36,912 bases of DNA from NCBI GenBank assembly GCA_026991225.1, contig JALXCB010000170.1:1-36912 (forward strand). Reading direction: 5' to 3'. This document shows, one piece after another, positions 7,588-15,265 of the stretch (its first letter is position 1; every line of letters begins with the position of its first letter). The notes under the pieces were generated by a model. That model ran no database searches. It was not told the DNA's origin and saw only the letters and a program-made list of their open reading frames with translations. This DNA comes from Anaerolineae bacterium. GTDB taxonomy: Bacteria > Chloroflexota > Anaerolineae > J102. The translations under genes and the position numbers were made by a program.

Positions 7588-8205
7588 TCAGGATTCCGTG
7601 GCGGCGTCGAAGGTGGGGAGGTCGGTGAGGGGATTGTCGAGGTCGGGGCGGGCGTCGAGGATGACGCCGCTTTCGCCCAGGATGTCCGCGGGCAAATCGT
7701 CCATCTGAGGCCACTGGCCCGCTTTCACCGCCTGCAAGCGCTGTTCCAGCAGCAGGACTTCGCCCGCGGTGAGGCCGTAGCGGTTCTGGGGATGGAGGAT
7801 CAGTTCGATGAGGTCCTGGGCGATGATGCGGGCCAGTTCCAGGTTCGTCTGGAAGAAGCGCCATTCCTTCAGAGGCACCTGAAGGATGGCCTGGGTGATG
7901 AAGAGGAAGGCGCTGGGGGTGATGGGGTTGCGGCGACGCAGGGGCAACGCGGGGCGCTGAAGCTCCATGGCCAGGTCCCATTCGACGCCCGCGGGCGCGG
8001 TGATATCCCTGCCCATGAGGAAGTAGAAACGGTCCACGTTGCTGATGCGCTCGAAGAGGTCGTCGTAGGATGCGCCTTCGGGCGGGCAGCGGCGGATTTC
8101 TGCGCCGACCTGCACGGGCAGGTGAGCCAGAAGGTGGCCAATGACGCCCCGTTGGGCTTCCAGGTCCGCGGTGGCGGCCACGTAGATGCGGAGTTTTTCG
8201 GCCAT
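7588..8205 (-). CDS. Uncharacterised protein, DUF4062-like N-terminus
   Basis: I do not recognise this 205-aa soluble protein with certainty. The first 110 residues read like a Rossmann-type DUF4062/TIR-related domain: a beta strand with IYVAATADLEAQR near the N-terminus, YDDLFERISNVDRFYFLMG in the middle, and a WDLAMELQRPALP segment matching the place where such domains have a conserved acidic residue. The C-terminal half is helical, with no signal peptide or membrane segment. It starts two bases after the manA stop, so it is almost certainly translated from the same mRNA as manA. That suggests, but does not prove, a role in sugar-phosphate or nucleotide-sugar metabolism. Confidence 0.7.
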   Translation of the reverse strand: MAEKLRIYVAATADLEAQRGVIGHLLAHLPVQVGAEIRRCPPEGASYDDLFERISNVDRFYFLMGRDITAPAGVEWDLAMELQRPALPLRRRNPITPSAFLFITQAILQVPLKEWRFFQTNLELARIIAQDLIELILHPQNRYGLTAGEVLLLEQRLQAVKAGQWPQMDDLPADILGESGVILDARPDLDNPLTDLPTFDAATES

Positions 8206-8207
8206 GA

Positions 8208-9248
8208 TCAGGCGCTTTTCACCGTTTGGGCGATGCGTTCGTCGCTGTATCCGAGCCGATGCAGGGGCCCGATGAGATCGGCGTCCAGATCGGGGTAATA
8301 GGTGCGCAGAAGCGTGGCGGTGCCCTCCGGTTCGATGAGGTAGTCGCCCAGATGCGCGGGGAGAACGATGGACTGGCCCAGCGCCAGCCTCTCCCCGGCC
8401 ACGGTCGCTGCACCCTCGATGACGGTCCAGGCGTCGAAGCTGGTGGGACGGGTGGCATAGGCCCGGGCCTGAGCCAGGCGATGGCGTTCCAGTGCGAAAT
8501 AGGGGCAGGCGACCAGCAAATCCCGATCCGGTTCCAGCGCGATGGGCGGGATTTTCTCCTGGGCCGGGGGTTCGTAGCGGATCACGTCCAGGGCCTTTTC
8601 CAGATGGAGTTCGCGCAATTTGCCGTCGGGCCCGCGGCGGTTGTAGTCGTACACCCGGTAGGTGAGGTCCGACTTCTGCTGGATTTCGAAGAGGAGGATG
8701 CCTTCGTTGATGGCGTGGAGCGTGCCCGCGGGCACGAAGATAACGTCGCCCGTCTGCACGGGCAGGTAGTGGACCAGCTCCTCCAGCCAGCCTTCGGCCA
8801 CGGCTCGGGCGAATTCCTCCCGGCTGCTGGGGCGTTTCAGGCCGTAGATGAGGGTGGCTCCCGGCTCGGCGTGGAGGATGTACCAGGCTTCGGTTTTGCC
8901 ATGAAAGCCGGTGTGGGCCTCGACCGTGTGGGCGTAGGCGTCGTCGGGATGCACCTGGATGCTGAGCCGATCGTTGGCGTCGATGAATTTGGCAAGCTGG
9001 GGAAAGTCGCGGTCATAGCGGGGGATGCTCTGACTGCCCAGCAGGCCCTCGCCCAGCTCGCGGGCGGCTTCGCCCAGGGTTTTGCCCGCCAACGGCCCGT
9101 TGAGGATGGGGTTTTCGGCATAGACGAGCCAGATCTCGGCCAGATCGTCGGGCAGGGGCTCGGGCAGGCCCAGCCAGCGGGCCAGGCGCTGCCCGCCCCA
9201 CAGACGATGGTCGAGCTTGGGTTTGAGGCGCAGGGGGTAGATGGCCAC
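8208..9248 (-). CDS. manA: Mannose-6-phosphate isomerase, type I (cupin)
   Basis: The enzyme interconverts mannose-6-phosphate and fructose-6-phosphate, supplying mannose for glycans or allowing mannose use. The N-terminal RLWGG motif is at 15-19. Zinc ligands fit H100 (IQVHPDD), E120 (KTEAWY) and H178 (PAGTLHAINEG). The cupin core continues with FEIQQKSDLTYRVYDY. The 346-aa length matches the short Bacillus-type ManA. Translation starts with GTG at 9248 and no strong Shine-Dalgarno site is visible. The downstream unknown gene starts two bases after the stop. Phosphoglucose isomerase side activity is possible in this family, but the fold and active site support ManA. Confidence 0.92.
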   Translation of the reverse strand: MAIYPLRLKPKLDHRLWGGQRLARWLGLPEPLPDDLAEIWLVYAENPILNGPLAGKTLGEAARELGEGLLGSQSIPRYDRDFPQLAKFIDANDRLSIQVHPDDAYAHTVEAHTGFHGKTEAWYILHAEPGATLIYGLKRPSSREEFARAVAEGWLEELVHYLPVQTGDVIFVPAGTLHAINEGILLFEIQQKSDLTYRVYDYNRRGPDGKLRELHLEKALDVIRYEPPAQEKIPPIALEPDRDLLVACPYFALERHRLAQARAYATRPTSFDAWTVIEGAATVAGERLALGQSIVLPAHLGDYLIEPEGTATLLRTYYPDLDADLIGPLHRLGYSDERIAQTVKSA

Positions 9249-9301
9249 GATCGGTCTGTATCTGGTGAAGGGGAAGGCGTTAGAGGCGGCACGGGCGACG
9301 G

Positions 9302-9440
9302 CTCACCGATATGGATGAAAATGCCTCGCGGCCAGAGCGGCGCGGGAAGCCAGGCACGTAATGCGTAATGCGTGATGCGTAACGATCTCACGTTTCACGT
9401 TTTCACGCATCACGCTCGTGGCAGACTCGCCCAACGTCGC
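9302..9440. repeat. Intergenic repeat class R3, copy d (long form)
   Basis: This fuller unit includes the left block CTCACCGATATGGATGAAAATG and GCGGCCAG before GTAATGCGTAATGCG, CACGTTTCACG, CACGCATCACG and GACTCGCCCAACG. It fills the gap between manA and the aldo/keto reductase gene. Confidence 0.75.
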
Positions 9441-9477
9441 CTTGGCGATCCTACCGCAACCGACGATCTTTTTGTTG

Positions 9478-10410
9478 TCATAGTAGAATTCGCTCGATTT
9501 CGGCCAGCACATCCTCGCTAAGAGTGACGCCGCTGGCCTTGACGTTCTCTTCCACCTGTTCGGGCCGGCTGGCGCCCACGATAACGCTGGTGATCTCAGG
9601 ACGGCGCAGGATCCAGGCCAGCGCCAGTTGAGGCATGGTCAGGCCCAGATCGCCAGCGATGGCGGTCAACTTCCTGACCCGCTCGATATTCTCCGGCGTC
9701 AGGTCCTCCTTGATCCAATGGGAGTAAGTGGCGCGAGAGCCTTCGGGAATGCCGTCGAGATATTTCGTGGTGAGCACGCCCTGGGCAAGGGGGCTCCAAA
9801 CCACGATGCCCAGGCCCTTTTCCGCGCACATGGGCATGATGGCGTCCTCGATATGCCGGTCGAGCATGTTGTAGCGCGGCTGCTCCACAAAGGGCTGATA
9901 GCCCAGCCAGTGACGGGCCAGGTCCACTGCATCCTCGATGTTGTCCGCTTCCCACACGCTGGTTCCCCAATAGAGGATTTTTCCCTGGCGCACCAGGTCG
10001 GTCATGGCCAGCACCACTTCTTCGATGGGCGTCTCTTCATCGTAGCGATGGCAGAAATAGATATCCAGATAATCCGTGCCCAGGCGTTTGAGGCTGCCCT
10101 CGACCGATTCCATGATGTGCTTGCGGCTCAGGCCTCGGTCGTTGACATTGTCGCTCATGGGCCAGTAAACCTTGCTGGAGATGACGAAATCGCTGCGCTT
10201 CTTGCCCCGAAGCCATTTTCCGAAGACGCGTTCCGCGTTCCCGCGGGCATAGATATCGGCCAGGTCGATGAAATTGACGCCATGTTCAACAGCTACGTCC
10301 AGGCAGGCGAATGTGGTGTCGTCATCCACTTGACCGCCAAAGGTGAGCCAGCCTCCGAGAGAGACTTCGCTGAGTTTCAGACCTGTGCGGCCCATGTTTC
10401 GATATTCCAT
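9478..10410 (-). CDS. Aldo/keto reductase (Kv-beta/YghZ-like)
   Basis: This is an NADPH-dependent (alpha/beta)8-barrel oxidoreductase that reduces aldehydes or ketones; the substrate is unknown. The complete catalytic tetrad is visible: D49 and Y54 in FIDLADIY, K80 in ISSKVYW, and H121 in DIYFCHRYD. The length is 310 aa. The C-terminal ITSVIVGASRPEQVEEN segment is the NADP-binding motif of the Kv-channel-beta branch of the family. A good Shine-Dalgarno-like site (AGAGG) precedes the ATG at 10410. The upstream neighbour is the DUF368 gene on the same strand, 51 bp away, so the two may share a transcript. Confidence 0.92.
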   Translation of the reverse strand: MEYRNMGRTGLKLSEVSLGGWLTFGGQVDDDTTFACLDVAVEHGVNFIDLADIYARGNAERVFGKWLRGKKRSDFVISSKVYWPMSDNVNDRGLSRKHIMESVEGSLKRLGTDYLDIYFCHRYDEETPIEEVVLAMTDLVRQGKILYWGTSVWEADNIEDAVDLARHWLGYQPFVEQPRYNMLDRHIEDAIMPMCAEKGLGIVVWSPLAQGVLTTKYLDGIPEGSRATYSHWIKEDLTPENIERVRKLTAIAGDLGLTMPQLALAWILRRPEITSVIVGASRPEQVEENVKASGVTLSEDVLAEIERILL

Positions 10411-10461
10411 GGCAACCTCTTTGTCGTATGGGATGAGAAGCGCTCGACGCCTGGCGCAAAC

Positions 10462-11433
10462 TCAGTCGCCGATGGTCACCGCCAGCCTGTCCAGCAGTAG
10501 CACCGCGGCGAAGCCCAGCGCCGCCAGCAAGATGGCGAAAACGACCTCGGCATTGAAGGCGGGCGGAAGCACATTGTGCACCACGGTGGGGATCACGTTA
10601 CCGTGGTTATCGGTGATGGATTCGACCACGACCTTCCACGGCCACAGTTTACGCAGGCTGCCCATCATGAAGCCGGTGAGAATGGCCACGGTCAGGTCGT
10701 GGTGTTTGCGGAAGAGCCAGCCCAGCGCCTGGGCGAAGGTGACCAGGCCCACGGCTGCGCCTGCGGCCAGGATCATCAGGCTGACGACATCCCGATTGTT
10801 GACGGCGCTAAGCGCGAACTGGTATTTGCCCAACAACACCAGGATGAACGCGCCCGAGATGCCCGGCAGGATCATGGCCGTGCTGGCCAGGGCGCCGCTG
10901 AGGAAGACATAAAGGGGCGTGTTGGGCGTTTGGGCGGGCACAGCCCCGACCAACAGATAAGCTCCCACGGCGGCGACGGCCAGAAAGGCCGCCAGGATGA
11001 CCGTCCATTTCTTGATGCGTCGGGCCACCGTGATAACCGAGGCCAACACAAGGCCGAAAAAGAAGCTCCAGATGAAGACGGGCTTGTTGATCAACAACCA
11101 TTCCAGCCCCTTGGCCAGGGTGAGGAAGGCGAGAATAATCCCCGATCCCAGGGCGATGAGGAAGGGGAAATTGATGGCCTGCATGGCCTCGCGAATGCGA
11201 AAATGCAGAAGCGCATTCCAGAACGCCTTGCGTCCCACCGCCCGGATGCTGAAGATAAGTTCGGCATAGATGCCCAGGATGAACGCCATGGTGCCGCCCG
11301 ATACGCCCGGGACGACATCCGCCGAGCCCATGGCGAATCCGCGCGCCACCAGCCCCAGATATTCTTTCCAGCTTCGCGAGGATGCGATGGGGATGGCAGC
11401 TTCCGCAGAGGGCGTTGATGTCGTCGTTTCCAT
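10462..11433 (-). CDS. DUF368 membrane protein (PopT-like undecaprenyl-phosphate translocase family)
   Basis: This polytopic membrane protein of 323 aa has two related glycine/proline motifs diagnostic of DUF368: GSADVVPGVSGGT at about 36-48 and LPGISGAFILVLLGKY in the second half. Members of this family (PopT) have been shown in other bacteria to return undecaprenyl phosphate across the membrane for reuse in cell-wall and glycan synthesis. That role is inferred here from family membership. About eight hydrophobic segments are visible. The ATG at 11433 follows AAGGA about 12 bases upstream. The frame runs 31 codons further upstream but without family sequence. The aldo/keto reductase gene follows on the same strand. 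Confidence 0.88.
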   Translation of the reverse strand: METTTSTPSAEAAIPIASSRSWKEYLGLVARGFAMGSADVVPGVSGGTMAFILGIYAELIFSIRAVGRKAFWNALLHFRIREAMQAINFPFLIALGSGIILAFLTLAKGLEWLLINKPVFIWSFFFGLVLASVITVARRIKKWTVILAAFLAVAAVGAYLLVGAVPAQTPNTPLYVFLSGALASTAMILPGISGAFILVLLGKYQFALSAVNNRDVVSLMILAAGAAVGLVTFAQALGWLFRKHHDLTVAILTGFMMGSLRKLWPWKVVVESITDNHGNVIPTVVHNVLPPAFNAEVVFAILLAALGFAAVLLLDRLAVTIGD

Positions 11434-11589
11434 AGGTTGATGCGTTCCTTTCTGAAATGGGATAGGGCGCGAACTCAAAAGAATTCGCCAATTCGAGAGC
11501 TTACCACAATCCCCACCGCCGGGCAATTATGAACCCTTTGGCGGGGAATGGCATAAAATTTACAGGAAGCTAGCGCGTTATGTAGCCCG

Positions 11590-11690
11590 GTAACCCGGTA
11601 GACCAGAAAACCGGTAAACCAGGAAACCAGGGAAACCGGATCAGCCTCCCGGTCTACTGGTCTACCGGTCTATCGGTTTCCCGGTTTACC
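11590..11690. repeat. Intergenic repeat class R5, copy b
   Basis: GTAACCCGGTAGACCAG and AAACCAGGGAAACCGG on the left are answered by CCGGTCTACTGGTCTACCGG and TTTCCCGGTTTACC on the right, giving a strong fold-back. It is followed within five bases by an R4 unit. Confidence 0.75.
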
Positions 11691-11694
11691 AACG

Positions 11695-11863
11695 CTATTT
11701 TCGGAACAGACGCCACGCGCGGCAGCTCGCCGATACCGATGAAAATGAGAACGCAGATGACGCAGATGCAACGCTGATTTCCGCAGATAATCTTTAGTCT
11801 TCAGTCTTTTTTCTTCGTGCCTTCGCTTTCCTTCGCGCCTTCGTGGCTCTATTTTCAAAGCAG
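11695..11863. repeat. Intergenic repeat class R4, copy b
   Basis: The left border is CTATTTTCGGAACAG and the right border CTATTTTCAAAGCAG. The interior has AGCTCGCCGATACC, GAACGCAGATGACGCAGATG and CTTCGTGCCTTCGC words. The right border contains the stop codon of the convergently placed glycosyltransferase gene. Confidence 0.7.
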
Positions 11864-13042
11864 CCGCCCGACCGCAGCCCACACCTCCTCCAGGGCGATA
11901 TCGCGCACGCAGCCATGCGCGGGCAGGTCGGGCCAATCGAATTTGCCGCAAGGGACGCAGTCCCACGGGCTGGCGATGACGACATGCCGGGCGGGGTCGC
12001 CCCACGGCCCGTACAACGCCGGGTCCGCCGGCCCGAACAGATGCACTGTGGGCGTTCCCACGGCCACGGCCAGATGCAGCGGCCCGCTGTCCGGGCCCAG
12101 CACGAGATCGGCTCGGGCCAGCACCGCGGCCAGGAGCGAGAAGGAAGTGCGTCCGCCCAGGTCGAGGATGCACGCATCCGCATGGGCCACGGCTTGCGTC
12201 AGGGACGTTTCGTCCGGCCCGCCGGTGACGACCACCCGCGCGCCTGCATCGACCAGACGCCGGGCGATCTCCGCCCATTTCGCTGTATCCCACAGCTTCA
12301 CGGCCGCGCCCGAACCGGGGTGGATGACCACCAGCGGCCCGCCATCGCCCCCGAAAGCTGCGGCCAACAGCGCATCCGCCTGCGCGGCGTCATCGGCGGG
12401 AATGTGAAAGCGCAGGGGGTGAGCGATGGGGTCGGGCTGGATGGCGTCGCCCGTGAGCGCAGTCATCAGGCGCAGATTCGCGGCGGCCGCGTGTTCATGG
12501 CGGAGGGCGAGAGCGCGGCTGAGCCAGGGCGTCGTCTCCTGCGTGTCGAATCCCAACCGCCAGAGGACGCCCGCGAAGCGGGCGAGCATCGCTCCCCACC
12601 AGTGGTCGGGCCGACAAATCAGGGCCGCATCGAAGGCTTGCCCGCGCAGACGCCTCGCTTCGCGCCGCAGCAATTCCCAGCGTGCCACTGCGCCCGCCCG
12701 CGGGCCCCGCTCGAACGCGGGAAAGGGCAGCTCGATGACCGCGTCGTACGCGCCCGCCAGGCCGGGCAGGGCGGGTCTGGCCCAGGGGCCAATGGCCAGG
12801 GTGATATGCGCCCGCGGCAGGCGGTTGCGCAGCCAGCGCAGGCCGGGCCCCAGGAAGAGGAGATCGCCCAGGTGATCGGGGCGAATGATGAGGATGCGGG
12901 CCGTCTCCAGATGGTCGGGCGAAGGCGGCCTACCCCCATCCCCGCGCAGGGCTTTCGCTCCCGCGCGCACAAGCGCCGCCCGCACGCGGGCCTTGCCGCG
13001 GGGCGGCGCTTGTGGGACAGGAGGATGGGGATAGGAGGGCAT
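11855..13042 (-). CDS. Glycosyltransferase family 9 (heptosyltransferase-like, GT-B fold)
   Basis: This GT-B glycosyltransferase of the ADP-heptose:LPS heptosyltransferase family transfers a sugar from a nucleotide donor to a surface glycan. The acceptor-domain motif is IRPDHLGD (53-60, catalytic-type D60). The donor domain shows HPGSG at 241-245, VTGGPDE at 272-278 and GPDSGPLHLAVAVGTP at 316-331. A C-terminal Cys pair with DCVPCGK (C362, C365) and C378 occurs in many family members. The N-terminal 45 residues are Pro/Arg-rich and not conserved-looking. Chloroflexota generally lack LPS, so the product may be another envelope or exopolysaccharide. No other glycan gene is adjacent. It ends Leu-Leu-stop in the R4 border word. 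Confidence 0.88.
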   Translation of the reverse strand: MPSYPHPPVPQAPPRGKARVRAALVRAGAKALRGDGGRPPSPDHLETARILIIRPDHLGDLLFLGPGLRWLRNRLPRAHITLAIGPWARPALPGLAGAYDAVIELPFPAFERGPRAGAVARWELLRREARRLRGQAFDAALICRPDHWWGAMLARFAGVLWRLGFDTQETTPWLSRALALRHEHAAAANLRLMTALTGDAIQPDPIAHPLRFHIPADDAAQADALLAAAFGGDGGPLVVIHPGSGAAVKLWDTAKWAEIARRLVDAGARVVVTGGPDETSLTQAVAHADACILDLGGRTSFSLLAAVLARADLVLGPDSGPLHLAVAVGTPTVHLFGPADPALYGPWGDPARHVVIASPWDCVPCGKFDWPDLPAHGCVRDIALEEVWAAVGRLL

Positions 13043-13056
13043 TGGGGCATACGCAA

Positions 13057-13090
13057 AGGCCTCGGGGGTCTGTGCGGACCTCCGAGGCCT
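13057..13090 (-). terminator. Hairpin between the baeRF gene and the GT9 gene
   Basis: AGGCCTCGG with GGTC pairs with GACC and CCGAGGCCT around a 6-base loop. On the minus strand the stem is followed by only a short T stretch (TTTGCG), so it may be a weak terminator or attenuator after the baeRF gene. Confidence 0.5.
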
Positions 13091-13099
13091 CGATGGCCA

Positions 13100-14347
13100 T
13101 CAGTATCGCAGCAGGGCGCCGATATTGCCGTGGCTCTTGAGGATGGCCTGATTCTCCGGATCCCGCACGACTTCCACATGCCCGCCCAGGTTCAGGGTTT
13201 GCTCGGCCAACAGGGTGACCACATCGGGCACGGTCTCCAGTTGGTCGCTGCCGCAGTAGAGGCAGGTCTTGGGCGGCGCTTCGGCCAGATCGGCGATGAG
13301 GCCCTGACAGTTCCGACACTGCCAGCCTTTGTGCACGAAGTCGGGCGGGAAGAAGAGGGTGTCGATGCGGGCCTGCTGGCCCGCGAAGGTCGTATCGGCC
13401 AGGCCCGCGACCGCGCGACCATTCCTGCGTTCGAGTTCGCCCGTCAATACAGCCAGGCGCTCGCGCTCCTCCCGCACTTCGGCCTCCTGCACCAGCGGGG
13501 CCACTTTGTCCCGCACATCGTTGTAAGTGACGCGCAGAGACATATTGACCACGCCCAGCAGTTTTTCGCGGAGGGGCTTGGGCAACAAGTCGGCGATCTC
13601 ATGGGGGATTTCATCGGGTCCGGCGATGACCAGCCACTTCCAGCGGGCCTTGCGATCGATGATCTCGGTGAGTTCGACCACATGGCGATAATGCTGACGC
13701 CAGTGCTCTTCCTGCCATTGTTCGTGATTGTGCGCGCCCCAGCCCAGCGCCTTCGTCTTGGAGGGCGTTTCATCCACTTCTGAGATATTGTATTCCGCGA
13801 CCTCGCCCATGTAGTAAACGAAGAACCGGGCCCGGCGGCGGTCCGCCAGCACGACGCCGGTGGGTTCGTGCTCATCAAGCTGGATCAGCAACGGCGTCAG
13901 CACGGGCAATTTGCCCCAGGCCAGGAAATCGACCGGCGCTTCGGGCAGATGGTAGATGAGGAATTTCTCGTATTTCACCTCCCGATCGCGTTTGGGCGAA
14001 AACTTGAACGGCGCGGCGAAGATGACAAGACCGCGGCCCATGGGCGATCGGCCGAGGCTGTGTTCCAGCAAACTGCCGATATGGGAGGTGATCGCATCGA
14101 ACAGTAGGAGTTCGTTGCGATCGGTGATGCGGTCGCGTTGCGACGCCACCAGATTTTTGTATCGCAGAACCAACGGTTCAACTTGCAACCGTTCGGGGCG
14201 AGTGTCCAAATAGAGGGAAATCATCCCCTGCTCGGAGGAGAAGGATTTCAGCGCCAGAATGTCTTGCTCGGTGATAAAATCGTAACCGCGTTCATCATCT
14301 CCGATCAGACTCAAAACCAGTTCATCGGCATGGATATTCGAAACCAT
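13100..14347 (-). CDS. Bacterial eRF1-like protein (baeRF family)
   Basis: This 415-aa protein resembles the archaeal/eukaryotic release-factor-1 fold found in some bacteria. The central block VVLADRRRARFFVYYMG (165-181) is the eRF1 domain-2-like start. It continues with HNHEQWQEEHWRQHYRHV and the WLVIAGPDE segment of the third domain. A zinc-ribbon follows near the C-terminus (C344, C347, C362, C365). No GGQ peptidyl-hydrolysis motif is visible in domain 2, so classical release activity is doubtful. Ribosome rescue or a translation-stress role is the usual suggestion for such proteins and is inferred here. An AAGGAGCG site precedes the ATG at 14347. It is divergent from truC. Confidence 0.82.
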   Translation of the reverse strand: MVSNIHADELVLSLIGDDERGYDFITEQDILALKSFSSEQGMISLYLDTRPERLQVEPLVLRYKNLVASQRDRITDRNELLLFDAITSHIGSLLEHSLGRSPMGRGLVIFAAPFKFSPKRDREVKYEKFLIYHLPEAPVDFLAWGKLPVLTPLLIQLDEHEPTGVVLADRRRARFFVYYMGEVAEYNISEVDETPSKTKALGWGAHNHEQWQEEHWRQHYRHVVELTEIIDRKARWKWLVIAGPDEIPHEIADLLPKPLREKLLGVVNMSLRVTYNDVRDKVAPLVQEAEVREERERLAVLTGELERRNGRAVAGLADTTFAGQQARIDTLFFPPDFVHKGWQCRNCQGLIADLAEAPPKTCLYCGSDQLETVPDVVTLLAEQTLNLGGHVEVVRDPENQAILKSHGNIGALLRY

Positions 14348-14477
14348 AGGTCGCTCCTTATTGAGAGAATTGTGTGGCTCATCTAACCAAACTTTTACAC
14401 TTTTTTGCTAAGAATGGTATTAGAATTAGGCCAGCAAAGTGTTAGAATTGCGACCATCAAAGTATACTCGACGCATT

Positions 14478-15182
14478 ATGAACCTCCCTAATCCCGATTC
14501 TGCGCCTCTTCTGTGGCTCGATGAGACCGCCGTGGCCGTGAACAAACCTGCCGGGTTGCTGGTGCACAATAGCACATGGGCGGGGCCGAAGGAGACCTCG
14601 CTTCGACAGTTGGTCGCGCGCCAGCTCGGCCGTCAGACCTATCCCATCCACCGGTTGGACCGGCCCACCAGCGGCGTGTTGCTTTATGCGCTCAGCAGCG
14701 AGGCCGCCCGCCGCTGGCACGACCAGCTTCGCCAGCCCGACACCCGCAAAGTCTATCTGGCTTTGGCCCGTGGGCGCATCGACGTCCCCATGACCATCGA
14801 CCTGCCCCTGAAGGAAGGCGACGTGCCGCGTCCGGCCATCACCCACATCCAACCCCTGCACTACAACCCCAACGAAAACGTGACCCTGGTGGCCGCCCGC
14901 ATCGAGACAGGCCGCCGGCATCAGATTCGCCGCCATCTCAGCCGCATCGCCCATCAGATCATCGGCGACACCACCTACGGCAAGGGGCGCATCAATCACC
15001 ACTTTCGCGAACGCTATCACCTGCACAGACTCTTTCTTCACGCCTGGACATTGGACATCACCCATCCCTACTCGGGGGAGCGTTTGCATCTCGAAGCTGG
15101 ACTTCCTGCCGAACTCCTGCAAGTAATCTCTCAACTCTTTCCAAATATGACCATGGAGCCGCCAACTTTCGATAGCGTCTGA
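14478..15182 (+). CDS. truC: RluA-family pseudouridine synthase, TruC-like
   Basis: The protein converts uridine to pseudouridine in tRNA or rRNA. TruC modifies position 65 of some tRNAs. The catalytic motif HRLDRPTSGVLL starts at H58 with the nucleophile at D61. N-terminal AVNKPAGLLVH, GRRHQIRRHL and a C-terminal LHRLFLHAWTL segment closely follow the TruC branch as remembered from E. coli YqcB. There is no S4 domain. With ATG 14478 the product is 234 aa. A GTG at 14439 would add 13 residues. No Shine-Dalgarno site is seen. A TATACT box at 14463-14468 ends nine bases before the ATG, so the message may be almost leaderless. RluA specificity remains possible. Confidence 0.83.
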   Translation: MNLPNPDSAPLLWLDETAVAVNKPAGLLVHNSTWAGPKETSLRQLVARQLGRQTYPIHRLDRPTSGVLLYALSSEAARRWHDQLRQPDTRKVYLALARGRIDVPMTIDLPLKEGDVPRPAITHIQPLHYNPNENVTLVAARIETGRRHQIRRHLSRIAHQIIGDTTYGKGRINHHFRERYHLHRLFLHAWTLDITHPYSGERLHLEAGLPAELLQVISQLFPNMTMEPPTFDSV

Positions 15183-15265
15183 GCCATTCCCATTTGGTTT
15201 CCTCCTGCCAGGGCGTCTTTCTCTATGCAACCCCCTCATCCCTGCTTCCCTACAGGAGTTGCCTG

